This document shows positions 9,632 to 16,749 of a stretch of 44,352 bases of DNA, piece after piece. Made by a program: the position numbers and the translations under genes. The stretch spans positions 1 to 44,352 of the forward strand of contig MTKO01000080.1 of the NCBI GenBank assembly GCA_004028505.1. The letters are read 5' to 3'. The DNA comes from Candidatus Electrothrix aarhusensis (GTDB lineage Bacteria > Desulfobacterota > Desulfobulbia > Desulfobulbales > Desulfobulbaceae). Positions within the stretch are counted from its first letter, which is position 1. Each line of letters starts with the position of its first letter. Below the pieces are notes generated by a model. That model was given only the letters and a program-made list of their open reading frames with translations. It was not told the origin of the DNA and searched no databases.

Positions 9632-11755
9632 ATGAACAACGGTAATAAACGGATCTTGATCATTGATGATGATCAAGATATATGGAAGTCGTATCAACTT
9701 GTTTTGCAACCGGATAGTCAGGATGAAACATCCAGTATGAGTCAGCTTAATGCGCTTCTCCTGGAAGAGCACCCGCAGGAGAATCAGGTCTCTTGGGAAG
9801 AAGCACCGCATTTTGATCTTTCATATGCCTCTCAGGGACAGGAAGGTTATGAAATGGTCAAACAGGCTTTTTATGATAAGAATCCGTTTTCCATTGCTTT
9901 TGTTGATATCCGTATGCCGCCAGGTTGGGATGGCATGGAAACAGCAACCCGCATTCGAAAATTTGATCAAAATATTGAGCTTGTTATTGTTACTGCCTAT
10001 TCTGATCGTTCGCGGGAGGAGATAGCCAGGGTCGTCGGAACGCTTCATAAATTGCTTTTTTTTCGCAAGCCCTTTGATCCAGAGGAACTCATGCAGGTAG
10101 CTGTTTCTCTTTGTGATAAGTGGAATACGGGAAAAAGGGAAGACGAGCAACGGAGAGAGTTGCAAACTATTCTTGACACCAGTCCAGCAGCCATTTTCAG
10201 CGTTGATCAAGAGGATCATGTTGTGGCCTGGAATCCGGCAGCTGAAAAAATTACCGGTTTTTCGGTCGAGGATGTTAAGGGTAAAGCCTGTATCTTCCGA
10301 GAAATATCTGAAGATTCTTTTTGCCGCACCTGTCAAGATCAGACCATTCCCCAGAAGCGGGGCCCTGATCGAGAGTTGACGATCACCACAAAGAACGGTG
10401 CCACGAAGATTATTTGTCTTTATGTTGCCCAGATTGCTTTGGGCAAAGGGGAGGAGACGAGAACAATCTGTAGCTTTTGGGATATCACGGCCTTAAAAGC
10501 AGGTGAACAAGCCCTTTCTGAAAGCAATCAACGGTTGAAGGAAAAAATTGCTACAAATGAACGCCTGCAGAAAGAAAGCCTGCGTTTGCAACAGGAACTC
10601 TATCAGGCCCAGAAGATGGAGGCTATTGGCTTAATGGCAGGAGGCGTAGCTCATGATTTGAATAATATTCTGGCATCCATCGTCGGTTACCCCCAGTTGA
10701 TACGATTTCAGCTTCCTGATAATAAACAATTGCATGAGCTTGCTTTGGCTGTTGAAGAAGCAGGTGAACGAGCTGCTGCGGTGGTTGATGATCTTTTGAC
10801 GGTGGCGAGGGGGGTGGCTGTGGTTAAGCAGGTCGCTGACCTGAACATCTTGGTTGAAAACTACCTTGCCTCGACAGAAGCAAAGGAGGTACAGAAGTTG
10901 CATCCCGAGGTCAAGCTGTCCTCCGACCTGAACCCGCAATTTTTGCATATCAACTGTTCACCGATTCATGTTGCGAAATGTCTTATGAATCTGGTGAATA
11001 ACGCAGCAGAGGCCATTGACGGAAAAGGAGAAGTCGTCATTGAAACAAGCAGGCAGGAAGTTATTGAGGATTCGAGCAATTCTGCCTGTAAGATACAGCC
11101 GGGACAATATGCTGTTCTGCGTGTTCGTGATAATGGCCCTGGGATTTCCGAAGAAGATCAGGAACGAGTTTTTGAGCCCTTTTATACCAAGAAAACCATG
11201 GGGCGCAGCGGTACCGGCCTAGGACTGGCTGTGGTTTGGAATACTTCTCTGGATCATAATGGCTCGGTAACCGTGAGCAGTACCGAGGGCCAGGGGACAA
11301 GCTTTACCCTTCTTTTTCCTTTGACCAATGAAGAAGTTTCTCAAATCAAGAAAATAGAGCCCGGCCTTGAAGAATTGACAGGCACCGGCATAATCATGGT
11401 GGTGGACGATAATGGTCGGCAGCTTGATCTTGCTTGCGGTATGCTAAAGGTTCTTGGCTATGAAGTCATAAAGGCGTCTAGTGGTGAAGAGGCTTTGCAG
11501 CTGTTGGGTGATCAACCAGTGGACTTATTGGTCCTGGATATGCTCATGCCGGGTATGAATGGTCGTCGTACCTATGAAGAGGCAAAGAAGCTCTATCCGG
11601 TGCAGAAGGCGATCATCTCTAGCGGTTTTGCAGCGGATAAAGAGGTACAGAAGGCGCAGGAGCTGGGAGCTGGCAATTTTATCAAAAAGCCGTACACACT
11701 GAAACAATTGGGTCTTGCCGTCCGTGACGAGTTAGCATCCTCACGACAATCGTGA
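9632..11755 (+). CDS. Hybrid sensor kinase (REC-PAS-HisKA-HATPase-REC)
   Basis: This soluble 707-residue protein begins with a receiver domain (IDDDQD, phospho-Asp92 in FVDIRMP, Lys in FFRKPF). It carries an unusual extra 35-40 residues between its first helix and second strand. A PAS domain follows (about 170-290, FSVDQEDHVVAWNPAAE), then a kinase core with His341 in GGVAHDLNNILAS, N-box NLVNNAAEAI, G1 DNGPGI and G2 GTGLGLA. It ends in a second receiver with Asp636 (LLVLDMLMP). There are no membrane segments and no DNA-binding output. The likely route is phosphotransfer from the upstream membrane kinase to REC1, which then tunes this kinase. The ribosome site GGAG lies 11 bases before the ATG. 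The S4-domain gene 61 bases downstream may be in the same transcript. Confidence 0.9.
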   Translation: MNNGNKRILIIDDDQDIWKSYQLVLQPDSQDETSSMSQLNALLLEEHPQENQVSWEEAPHFDLSYASQGQEGYEMVKQAFYDKNPFSIAFVDIRMPPGWDGMETATRIRKFDQNIELVIVTAYSDRSREEIARVVGTLHKLLFFRKPFDPEELMQVAVSLCDKWNTGKREDEQRRELQTILDTSPAAIFSVDQEDHVVAWNPAAEKITGFSVEDVKGKACIFREISEDSFCRTCQDQTIPQKRGPDRELTITTKNGATKIICLYVAQIALGKGEETRTICSFWDITALKAGEQALSESNQRLKEKIATNERLQKESLRLQQELYQAQKMEAIGLMAGGVAHDLNNILASIVGYPQLIRFQLPDNKQLHELALAVEEAGERAAAVVDDLLTVARGVAVVKQVADLNILVENYLASTEAKEVQKLHPEVKLSSDLNPQFLHINCSPIHVAKCLMNLVNNAAEAIDGKGEVVIETSRQEVIEDSSNSACKIQPGQYAVLRVRDNGPGISEEDQERVFEPFYTKKTMGRSGTGLGLAVVWNTSLDHNGSVTVSSTEGQGTSFTLLFPLTNEEVSQIKKIEPGLEELTGTGIIMVVDDNGRQLDLACGMLKVLGYEVIKASSGEEALQLLGDQPVDLLVLDMLMPGMNGRRTYEEAKKLYPVQKAIISSGFAADKEVQKAQELGAGNFIKKPYTLKQLGLAVRDELASSRQS

Positions 11756-11815
11756 TAAGCCAAAAAAATAGGGAAGAGTATCAAGAGTATCCCTTAGGGA
11801 GAGAAGAACGAGAGT

Positions 11816-12040
11816 ATGAGTGATCAAAACATAACCATCTCTATCAGAGATGAATATATAGAGCTGTATAAACTCCTTAAACTGGCAAACGTAGCTGCCA
11901 GCGGAGGGGAAGCAAAGCATATGATCAGCGAGGGGATGGTACGGGTCAACGGCGAGCCGGAAACCAGAAAGCGGAGAAAAACCCGAGTGGGCGAGACCGT
12001 GCAATGCAACGGGGTGGAGATACGAGTCATTGCCGAATGA
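11816..12040 (+). CDS. S4-domain RNA-binding protein (YbcJ/YaaA type)
   Basis: This 74-residue protein is essentially one S4 RNA-binding domain. It has the core KLANVAASGGEAKHMISEG, then MVRVNGEPETRKRRKTRVG, then an aliphatic end. Stand-alone S4 proteins of this size bind structured RNA and are linked to ribosome or tRNA processes, but the specific target is not known. A GGGAGAGAAG stretch about 10 bases upstream serves as ribosome site. It sits between the hybrid kinase and purB on the same strand. Confidence 0.85.
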   Translation: MSDQNITISIRDEYIELYKLLKLANVAASGGEAKHMISEGMVRVNGEPETRKRRKTRVGETVQCNGVEIRVIAE

Positions 12041-12179
12041 TTGCCGATTCTCCGGTGGACTTTTGTGGCGTATTGCGCTAAATGTCCTTCCCGGAACAGA
12101 GAACCTACCAACTTTCACTCAATTTACCCAAGCAAGAGCGCTGCAATAAGCTTGCCTATTGCCTAAAGATATTAAAGAT

Positions 12180-13622
12180 ATGAACAGAGATATTTATCAA
12201 GAACCCTTGGTCAGTCGTTATACTTCCCTGGAAATGCAGGAACTTTTTTCTGAGCGCTTTAAGTTCACTACCTGGCGTCGCTGCTGGATTGCCTTGGCCG
12301 AGGCTCAGCATGAACTGGGCCTGACAATGGTTACCCAGGAGATGATTGATGAACTCAAGGCCCATGCCGATGATATCGATTTTGATGTTGCCGCAGCCAA
12401 GGAAAAGGAGATCCGCCATGATGTGATGGCCCACGTCTATGCCTATGGCCTGCAATGCCCCAAGGCCGAGGCCATTATTCATCTGGGTGCTACTTCTCAG
12501 TTCGTGGTCTGCAATACCGACCTGATCATCCAGAAAAAGGCGCTTCAGCTGATCAAAAAGACCCTGATCAACACGATTGACAATCTTTCCTCCTTTTGCC
12601 GCGAGTATAAGGGGATGGCCACCCTGGGATTTACCCATTACCAGCCTGCCCAGCCTACCACAGTGGGCAAGCGTAATACCCTCTACATCCAAGATCTGCT
12701 CATGGATTTGGAGTACATCGAGGCCTTGGAACAGCAGGTCAAAGCTAGGGGGGCCAAGGGCACGGTGGGTACACAGGCTACCTTCCTGGAGTTATTCCAG
12801 GGGGATCATGCCAAGGTACGTGAGCTGGATCGGCTGGTTTCCGAGAAACTGGGCTTTTCCACGGTGTTTGCAGTCACCGGGCAGACCTATCCCCGCAAGC
12901 TGGACATGAAGACCGCTGAGACGTTGGCCGGTATCGGGACCTCAGCCCATAAATTCGCCGTAGATGTTCGTTTGCTCTCCAACCTCAAGGTTCAGGAAGA
13001 GCCCTTTGCCAAAAAGCAAGTCGGCAGCTCGGCTATGGCCTACAAGCGCAATCCCATGCGTTCGGAGCGGATGACCGGCTTGGCTCGTAAGCTCATGGGC
13101 CTGCCTGCCAATTTTGCCGCCACCGCAGCTAATCAGTGGTTTGAGCGTACCTTGGACGACTCCGCCATTCGCCGGATGGATATGGCCCAGGCATTTCTTC
13201 TTACCGATGCCATCCTCAAGCTGTACGTGAATATCACCAGCGACATGGTGGTCTATCCCAAGCAGGTGGAACGCTATCTGCGGGCGGAGCTGCCTTTCAT
13301 GTCTACGGAAAAAATCCTCATGGCCTGTGTGGAGCAGGGCAAGAGCCGCCAAGACATGCATGAGGTTATCCGGGAGCATTCCGTGGCAGCGGGTTTGGCC
13401 GTGAAAGAGCAGGGCTTGGAAAATGATCTCCTGATCCGTTTGGCTAATGATGAACGGGTGCCCTTTGCCTTGAATGAGCTGGAAGAGATGATCGGTAATT
13501 ACCAGGAATTCACGGGCCGGGCTGCTGAGCAAACTGATGAGTTTCTCGACGAGGTGGTCGGGCCAGTGCTGGAGAAATACCAGGATCAGATCGGCGGGAT
13601 CGATTCTTCGCTCAAGGTGTGA
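12180..13622 (+). CDS. purB: Adenylosuccinate lyase
   Basis: This enzyme of purine synthesis splits SAICAR to AICAR and adenylosuccinate to AMP, releasing fumarate. The 480-residue sequence carries the superfamily signature SSAMAYKRNPMRSE and the active-site His segment GFTHYQPAQPTTVGKR. An in-frame TTG at 12159 would add seven residues. The ATG at 12180 gives the N-terminus MNRDIYQEPLVSRY, which matches how the family begins, so I chose it; neither start has a clear ribosome site. The protein lacks the extra C-terminal domain of some bacterial forms and looks full length. It ends 7 bases before the next small gene. Confidence 0.95.
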   Translation: MNRDIYQEPLVSRYTSLEMQELFSERFKFTTWRRCWIALAEAQHELGLTMVTQEMIDELKAHADDIDFDVAAAKEKEIRHDVMAHVYAYGLQCPKAEAIIHLGATSQFVVCNTDLIIQKKALQLIKKTLINTIDNLSSFCREYKGMATLGFTHYQPAQPTTVGKRNTLYIQDLLMDLEYIEALEQQVKARGAKGTVGTQATFLELFQGDHAKVRELDRLVSEKLGFSTVFAVTGQTYPRKLDMKTAETLAGIGTSAHKFAVDVRLLSNLKVQEEPFAKKQVGSSAMAYKRNPMRSERMTGLARKLMGLPANFAATAANQWFERTLDDSAIRRMDMAQAFLLTDAILKLYVNITSDMVVYPKQVERYLRAELPFMSTEKILMACVEQGKSRQDMHEVIREHSVAAGLAVKEQGLENDLLIRLANDERVPFALNELEEMIGNYQEFTGRAAEQTDEFLDEVVGPVLEKYQDQIGGIDSSLKV

Positions 13623-13629
13623 AGGTGTG

Positions 13630-13875
13630 ATGGAGGATACAGGTAGGGGCACGGCGTGCCGCGCCCCTGAGGGGATGCAAACCTTTTACCTCAGAGTACG
13701 CCCTGATCGGATAGCCCTGTTTCGCTTTCTGCTGGAGGGCTACGACGGTTTAGCTGTCCTCTCCACAATGGATGCTAAACAGGGGCTGGTTAGGTTGATT
13801 GTACCCAAATCCAGGTATGCCGAGCTGTGGCAGCTGTTGATTGCCATTTGCGTAGATTTGTGTCCTGTAGCATAA
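13630..13875 (+). CDS. DUF4911-type small protein
   Basis: This 81-residue protein is recognised by MQTFYLRVRPDRIALF, then FLLEGYDGLAVLSTMD, and an ending with cysteines. It resembles the DUF4911 family, short proteins of unknown function in Desulfobacterota. It begins 7 bases after the purB stop with an AAGG-like site. A GC-rich palindrome (13645-13668) makes up most of the first 15 codons, so the ancestral start may be the ATG at 13675, where family-like sequence begins. Confidence 0.6.
   Translation: MEDTGRGTACRAPEGMQTFYLRVRPDRIALFRFLLEGYDGLAVLSTMDAKQGLVRLIVPKSRYAELWQLLIAICVDLCPVA
13645..13668. repeat. GC-rich palindrome (REP-like)
   Basis: AGGGGCACGGC and GCCGCGCCCCT flank a 2-base loop, with one mismatch in 11 pairs. 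It resembles the dispersed GGGGCACGGC..GCCGTGCCCC palindromes of many bacterial genomes. It lies at the start of the DUF4911-type gene. Only one copy is visible in this window. Confidence 0.5.
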
Positions 13876-14010
13876 GAGAGAGGGATGCTTGTTTAAAATT
13901 TCAATTAAAGTTAGACCGTTAATCCATTTTAGCCGGTTTGTAGATTCCACTTGCAGTGAAGGGGCTATAATAATCGTTTAGCTCATGCGAGTGTGCTGTT
14001 GTTTTTTTTC

Positions 14011-14038
14011 TTGACGACATGCTATGTCTGTATATATG
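14011..14038 (+). promoter_or_regulatory. Candidate sigma-70 promoter for the cytochrome gene
   Basis: TTGACG at 14011-14016 is followed after 16 bases by TATATG (14033-14038). The -35 box is good and the -10 box only fair. It would give a leader of about 155 bases that contains the inverted repeat at 14104-14131. Confidence 0.4.
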
Positions 14039-14103
14039 TTGTGCATGATGTATTCATCCTGACTTTGATTATATTGTTCACAACTCTACCCCGCAGCCGA
14101 ATG

Positions 14104-14131
14104 CTTATTCAGAAATTGGCTTCTGAATAAG
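14104..14131. repeat. Perfect 11-base inverted repeat in cytochrome leader
   Basis: CTTATTCAGAA and TTCTGAATAAG are separated by ATTGGC. It could form an RNA hairpin in the 5' leader or be a dimeric regulator's operator. There is no T tract, so it is not a normal terminator. Confidence 0.6.
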
Positions 14132-14202
14132 GCGTACTGTTGCGGTGGGACGGGTTTTAACGCAGTTTGTATTATAAATTATTTTATTAAGGAGAAGAAG
14201 TC

Positions 14203-14523
14203 ATGAAGTTATCTGTACTTGGTTTTGCTGTCGCATGTCTGTTGGTTGCTGGTTCTGCTTCTGCTAGCGAGGAATTGGCAAAAACAAATAATTGTATGGT
14301 CTGTCATAAAATGGCTGACAAAGCTATGGGCCCCAGCATGCAACTGATTGCAGAGACAAATGCAGGTGGTGATGTTGCAGCCCTTGCAGCTTTCATCAAA
14401 TCTGGTGGCAAAAGTGCAAACGCAGAAACATACAAGGCCGCTATGCCTATGCCTCCGCAGGCAAAGGTAACCGACGCTGATGCGAAAGCACTTGCTGAGT
14501 GGATTATGTCTCTGGCTAAGTAA
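14203..14523 (+). CDS. Periplasmic monoheme cytochrome c (class I, c5/c551-like)
   Basis: The precursor is 106 residues. A signal peptide (about 1-22, ending SASA) exports the mature protein of roughly 84 residues. Heme attaches through Cys31 and Cys34, with His35 as axial ligand (CMVCH). The second ligand is a Met in YKAAMPMPPQ (81 or 83), the usual arrangement in small c5/c551 cytochromes. Such proteins shuttle electrons between periplasmic or membrane redox complexes. The start has a strong AAGGAG site 9 bases upstream. It is monocistronic, with a promoter candidate and inverted repeat upstream and a hairpin downstream. The partner oxidase or reductase is not in this window. Confidence 0.92.
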   Translation: MKLSVLGFAVACLLVAGSASASEELAKTNNCMVCHKMADKAMGPSMQLIAETNAGGDVAALAAFIKSGGKSANAETYKAAMPMPPQAKVTDADAKALAEWIMSLAK

Positions 14524-14584
14524 TCCAGTTTCTGCAAGCTGATTTCTTGTTTGATGCACTGTACAAGTCAAACGAGTAACAGGC

Positions 14585-14611
14585 ATGAGGGTAGGCCACG
14601 CCTGCCCTCAT
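14585..14611 (+). terminator. Hairpin after cytochrome gene
   Basis: ATGAGGGTAGGC and GCCTGCCCTCAT form a 12-pair stem with one G-U pair and a 3-base loop, 61 bases after the stop. The T-rich stretch starts only about 12 bases later, so it is an atypical terminator. Confidence 0.5.
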
Positions 14612-14864
14612 GTTGAGTAGAATTCTTTCTTTAACGTTTTTTTCTGCCTAACCGATCTTCGGCCCGATTTACCACTCTCCCGCATTTATATCCCAGTAAA
14701 GTTCATTTTCTGTTTTTGTTGTCTTGTTATAACGAGGCATTACATAGTTCTGATCTTTCTCAGTTTATATCATTGTATTTATTAAGAAATGAAGAACTTT
14801 TCATGAAAATAACATCAGATAGAGTGTTGTCACTGGTACAAAAGCCTTCGAGATCAGATTCTCC

Positions 14865-14975
14865 CTAGTGCTCTGTAAAAGCTAAAATTTAGGGTTGATA
14901 GTCTCAGCAATTGTTCACTCTTTCGCTTTGACCTGGAGGTAGTAACCCTAAAACTTAGTCATGACTTAGCACTAG
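14865..14975. repeat. 111-base element with 32-base imperfect inverted ends
   Basis: The left arm 14865-14896 begins CTAGTGCT and ends TTTAGGGTT. The right arm 14944-14975 is its imperfect reverse complement, beginning AACCCTAAA and ending AGCACTAG, around a 47-base centre. The outer 8 and inner 9 bases match perfectly and the middle is diverged. It contains no gene and may be a MITE-like remnant or a structured RNA. Confidence 0.5.
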
Positions 14976-15200
14976 AGAATATTGACAGGCCTTTAGCGCA
15001 GGGGAGTGACTTTTCGGCAGGCAATGTGCCCTCTTCTAATATATAAAGAGAAGATTATTCTTTTCAGTTGCTTATGTGCAAGGGTGGTGATAAGATACTG
15101 CCTTATACAGGCAGGAGGCTTTATCTTGGGACTGTTTGTTGCATACTCATGAAGGGCGGTGCCGAATCCGGTGCTAAATTTTACCGCAGGAGAAGATGCA

Positions 15201-15488
15201 ATGAGTGAAAAGGAACTGTATCGGCAAAAAATGAAGGCCCGATTGGATGAATTAATGGCGGATATCGACAAGCTCAAAGCTAAGGCATCCGGGGCATCAG
15301 CAGATGTGAAGCTTAAATTGACCCAGCATATCAATGATATCGAAGTGAAGGTAGACGAGGGCAAGGCGAAGCTGGCCGAACTCGGGAATACCAAAGAGGA
15401 ACGGTGGGAGTCGGTCAAGGAAGGGACCGAATCCGCCTGGGAGGCATTGAAGCACGCTGTTAAGGATGTTTCAGCCAAATTCAAATAA
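15201..15488 (+). CDS. Small coiled-coil protein
   Basis: This 95-residue, highly charged protein is helical throughout, with heptad-like spacing (KARLDELMADIDKLKAKAS, then VKLKLTQHINDIEVKVDEG). It has no membrane segment or signal peptide. Similar short coiled-coil proteins in cyanobacteria and proteobacteria are annotated only as hypothetical or stress-related, so no function is assigned. An AGGAGA site lies 9 bases before the ATG at 15201; a possible in-frame GTG upstream has no site and is rejected. A hairpin follows the stop. Confidence 0.7.
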   Translation: MSEKELYRQKMKARLDELMADIDKLKAKASGASADVKLKLTQHINDIEVKVDEGKAKLAELGNTKEERWESVKEGTESAWEALKHAVKDVSAKFK

Positions 15489-15510
15489 TAGCTTACCTTG
15501 ACTGTACGCC

Positions 15511-15539
15511 GCCCGGATAGAATGCGCTGTTATCCGGGC
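15511..15539 (+). terminator. Hairpin after coiled-coil gene
   Basis: GCCCGGATA and TATCCGGGC form a perfect 9-pair stem around an 11-base loop, 23 bases after the stop. There is only a short T stretch, so it is a weak intrinsic terminator candidate. Confidence 0.5.
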
Positions 15540-15601
15540 TTCCGTTGGGCGGTGCTCCCCGCTTTTGCTAACGGAAACTACCCTGAAATTTGGAGTTTAT
15601 A

Positions 15602-15934
15602 ATGGCTACAATACGAACTACTGCCAATCATCCCGATGGATTTCAAGATTCGCCTTGGTATGAGATAAGGCAACATAAGATATACTCGACAGCATTTCAT
15701 CCTGATGGCTGGAGCGGCTTACCTATGTATGAAATAAAGGGTAACAAAATCTATCCGGCAGTGTCTCACCCTAATGGTTGGTCAAATCTTCCTTGGTACG
15801 AAATCAAGGGCGATAAAATTCACTGCGTAGGAAGCCACCCGCAAGGCCATCAAAGTTTGCCTTGGTATGAAATCGTTTCATCACTACAGCCTGGTAGACA
15901 GTACCTTCCAGGCCAAGCATTCTTTTTTGGGTAG
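15602..15934 (+). CDS. Four-repeat protein (23-residue HP-x-G...P-x-YEI repeats)
   Basis: This 110-residue protein is built from four head-to-tail units with an exact period of 23 residues, beginning at about residues 10, 33, 56 and 79. Each unit begins HPDG, HPNG or HPQG, contains LPWYEIKG or a close variant, and units 1-3 continue K-I-Y or K-I-H. The regular aromatic and glycine pattern suggests a small closed beta structure with fourfold pseudo-symmetry. I do not recognise a named family with certainty and assign no function. The fourth unit degenerates into a short tail. There is no signal peptide. GGAG lies 8 bases before the ATG at 15602; an in-frame TTG at 15590 is a less likely start. 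Confidence 0.75.
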   Translation: MATIRTTANHPDGFQDSPWYEIRQHKIYSTAFHPDGWSGLPMYEIKGNKIYPAVSHPNGWSNLPWYEIKGDKIHCVGSHPQGHQSLPWYEIVSSLQPGRQYLPGQAFFFG

Positions 15935-15978
15935 TACACACCGGCAGATTACATAGATTACAGTACCCCGGTGGGAGT

Positions 15979-16008
15979 GAAAAGGCACGGCACATCGCGT
16001 GCCTTTTC
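15979..16008. terminator. Bidirectional terminator-like hairpin
   Basis: GAAAAGGCACG and CGTGCCTTTTC form a perfect 11-pair stem around an 8-base loop. It has A-rich and T-rich sides and lies between the plus-strand repeat-protein gene and the minus-strand vapC gene. It could end transcription from both. Confidence 0.65.
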
Positions 16009-16021
16009 TCCTCACATCATA

Positions 16022-16100
16022 TAATCATCTTTTTTTTGCATATTGGCCCAACTATTCCGCAGGATAACAATGCGATCAAAGACCGGTCGTTCCAGATAAA
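16022..16100 (-). pseudogene. Displaced fragment of the glnS 3' end
   Basis: Read on the minus strand, this stretch encodes RPVFDRIVILRNSWANMQKK. The C-terminus of glnS at 16750-16840 encodes [20 protein letters not shown]. At DNA level the two stretches align for about 70 bases up to the stop region, with many silent and a few replacement differences and one base missing in the A run. It has no start and no upstream body. It lies directly beyond vapC, so the vapBC pair is bracketed by two copies of the glnS end. This suggests insertion or recombination at the glnS 3' end. Confidence 0.75.
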
Positions 16101-16102
16101 GC

Positions 16103-16480
16103 TCACGGTTTTTTGGGGATGTAGTCCACGTTCACTTGACCTTTAAGATCTACATCAGAAGAGATGATTTTGCAGTTATAGGCTCTTGATGTCGCTACGA
16201 TAATAGCATCCGCCATAGCTAACTTTTCATACAGAGCAATATCTGCGGCGGCAAGCGCAAGGGTGTCATCAAGCGGAATCACCTGCGCGTTTTTCATATA
16301 CCCGGCAGCAAGTAGCGCCTTTTCTTCGCCGACCTCTCTCTTTAAAATCTTATAGACTTCGTAGAGAATGATAGCAGGCATCAGGATGTTATCTGTATCC
16401 ACAAGATGTTCTTTATATTTGTCGGCCAGTATGCCGTCGGTAAACCATTCCAGCCAGCCGCAGGAGTCAACAATAATCAT
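16103..16480 (-). CDS. vapC: PIN-domain ribonuclease toxin (VapC family)
   Basis: This 125-residue protein is a single PIN domain. The acidic metal-binding residues are in place: Asp5 (IIVDSCGWLEW), Glu41 (LYEVYK), Asp91 (MADAIIVATS) and Asp109 (SSDVDL). VapC toxins cleave specific RNAs, often initiator tRNA or the 23S rRNA loop, when not held by the antitoxin. Its start overlaps the antitoxin stop by 4 bases (ATGA), the normal coupling in vapBC operons. The target RNA cannot be predicted. Confidence 0.9.
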   Translation of the reverse strand: MIIVDSCGWLEWFTDGILADKYKEHLVDTDNILMPAIILYEVYKILKREVGEEKALLAAGYMKNAQVIPLDDTLALAAADIALYEKLAMADAIIVATSRAYNCKIISSDVDLKGQVNVDYIPKKP

Positions 16481-16686
16481 ATGACTTGATCCTTTTTCTC
16501 CCGGTAGTCAGCGGTTCGGGCACCGGAGGCAATACCTCTTAACTCATCAAGCGAGGCGTGGGGAATCAGGATGAGCATCTTGTCTTTTTCTATGACGGTC
16601 AGTTTTTGTTTCGGCTTGAGATTCAGATGCTCTCTGACCGGTTTGGGAATGACTACTTGATATTTGCTCGATATAGTCGTCTGCAC
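16477..16686 (-). CDS. vapB: AbrB/SpoVT-type antitoxin (VapB)
   Basis: This 69-residue protein has an N-terminal swapped-hairpin DNA-binding domain (TTISSKYQVVIPKPVREHL, LKPKQKLTVIEKDK) and a C-terminal tail that should bind and inhibit the PIN toxin. The start is GTG at 16686, with AAGGAG 7 bases upstream. A longer frame from 16746 would add 20 unrelated residues and bypass this good site. Such antitoxins repress their own operon. The stop overlaps vapC by 4 bases. Confidence 0.88.
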   Translation of the reverse strand: MQTTISSKYQVVIPKPVREHLNLKPKQKLTVIEKDKMLILIPHASLDELRGIASGARTADYREKKDQVI

Positions 16687-16749
16687 GATTTTCTCCTTTT
16701 TATTGATCGATACAGTCAGTGTAGGTTTTTTGCGAAAAGATGTCAAGCA

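Larger units (their letters stand above)
13876..14202. other. Intergenic region upstream of the cytochrome gene
   Basis: This is 327 bases without a credible gene. It contains a weak promoter candidate (14011-14038) and a perfect 11-base inverted repeat (14104-14131), described separately. Nothing else is recognised. Confidence 0.6.
14524..15200. other. Intergenic region with inverted repeats
   Basis: This is 677 bases without a credible gene. It holds the hairpin after the cytochrome gene (14585-14611) and a 111-base element with 32-base imperfect inverted ends (14865-14975). The remainder is AT-rich with no recognised feature. Confidence 0.6.

Noticed and set aside
12942-13652. 236-codon minus-strand frame opposite purB
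   Set aside because: It is antisense to a conserved enzyme gene with no own motif or ribosome site.
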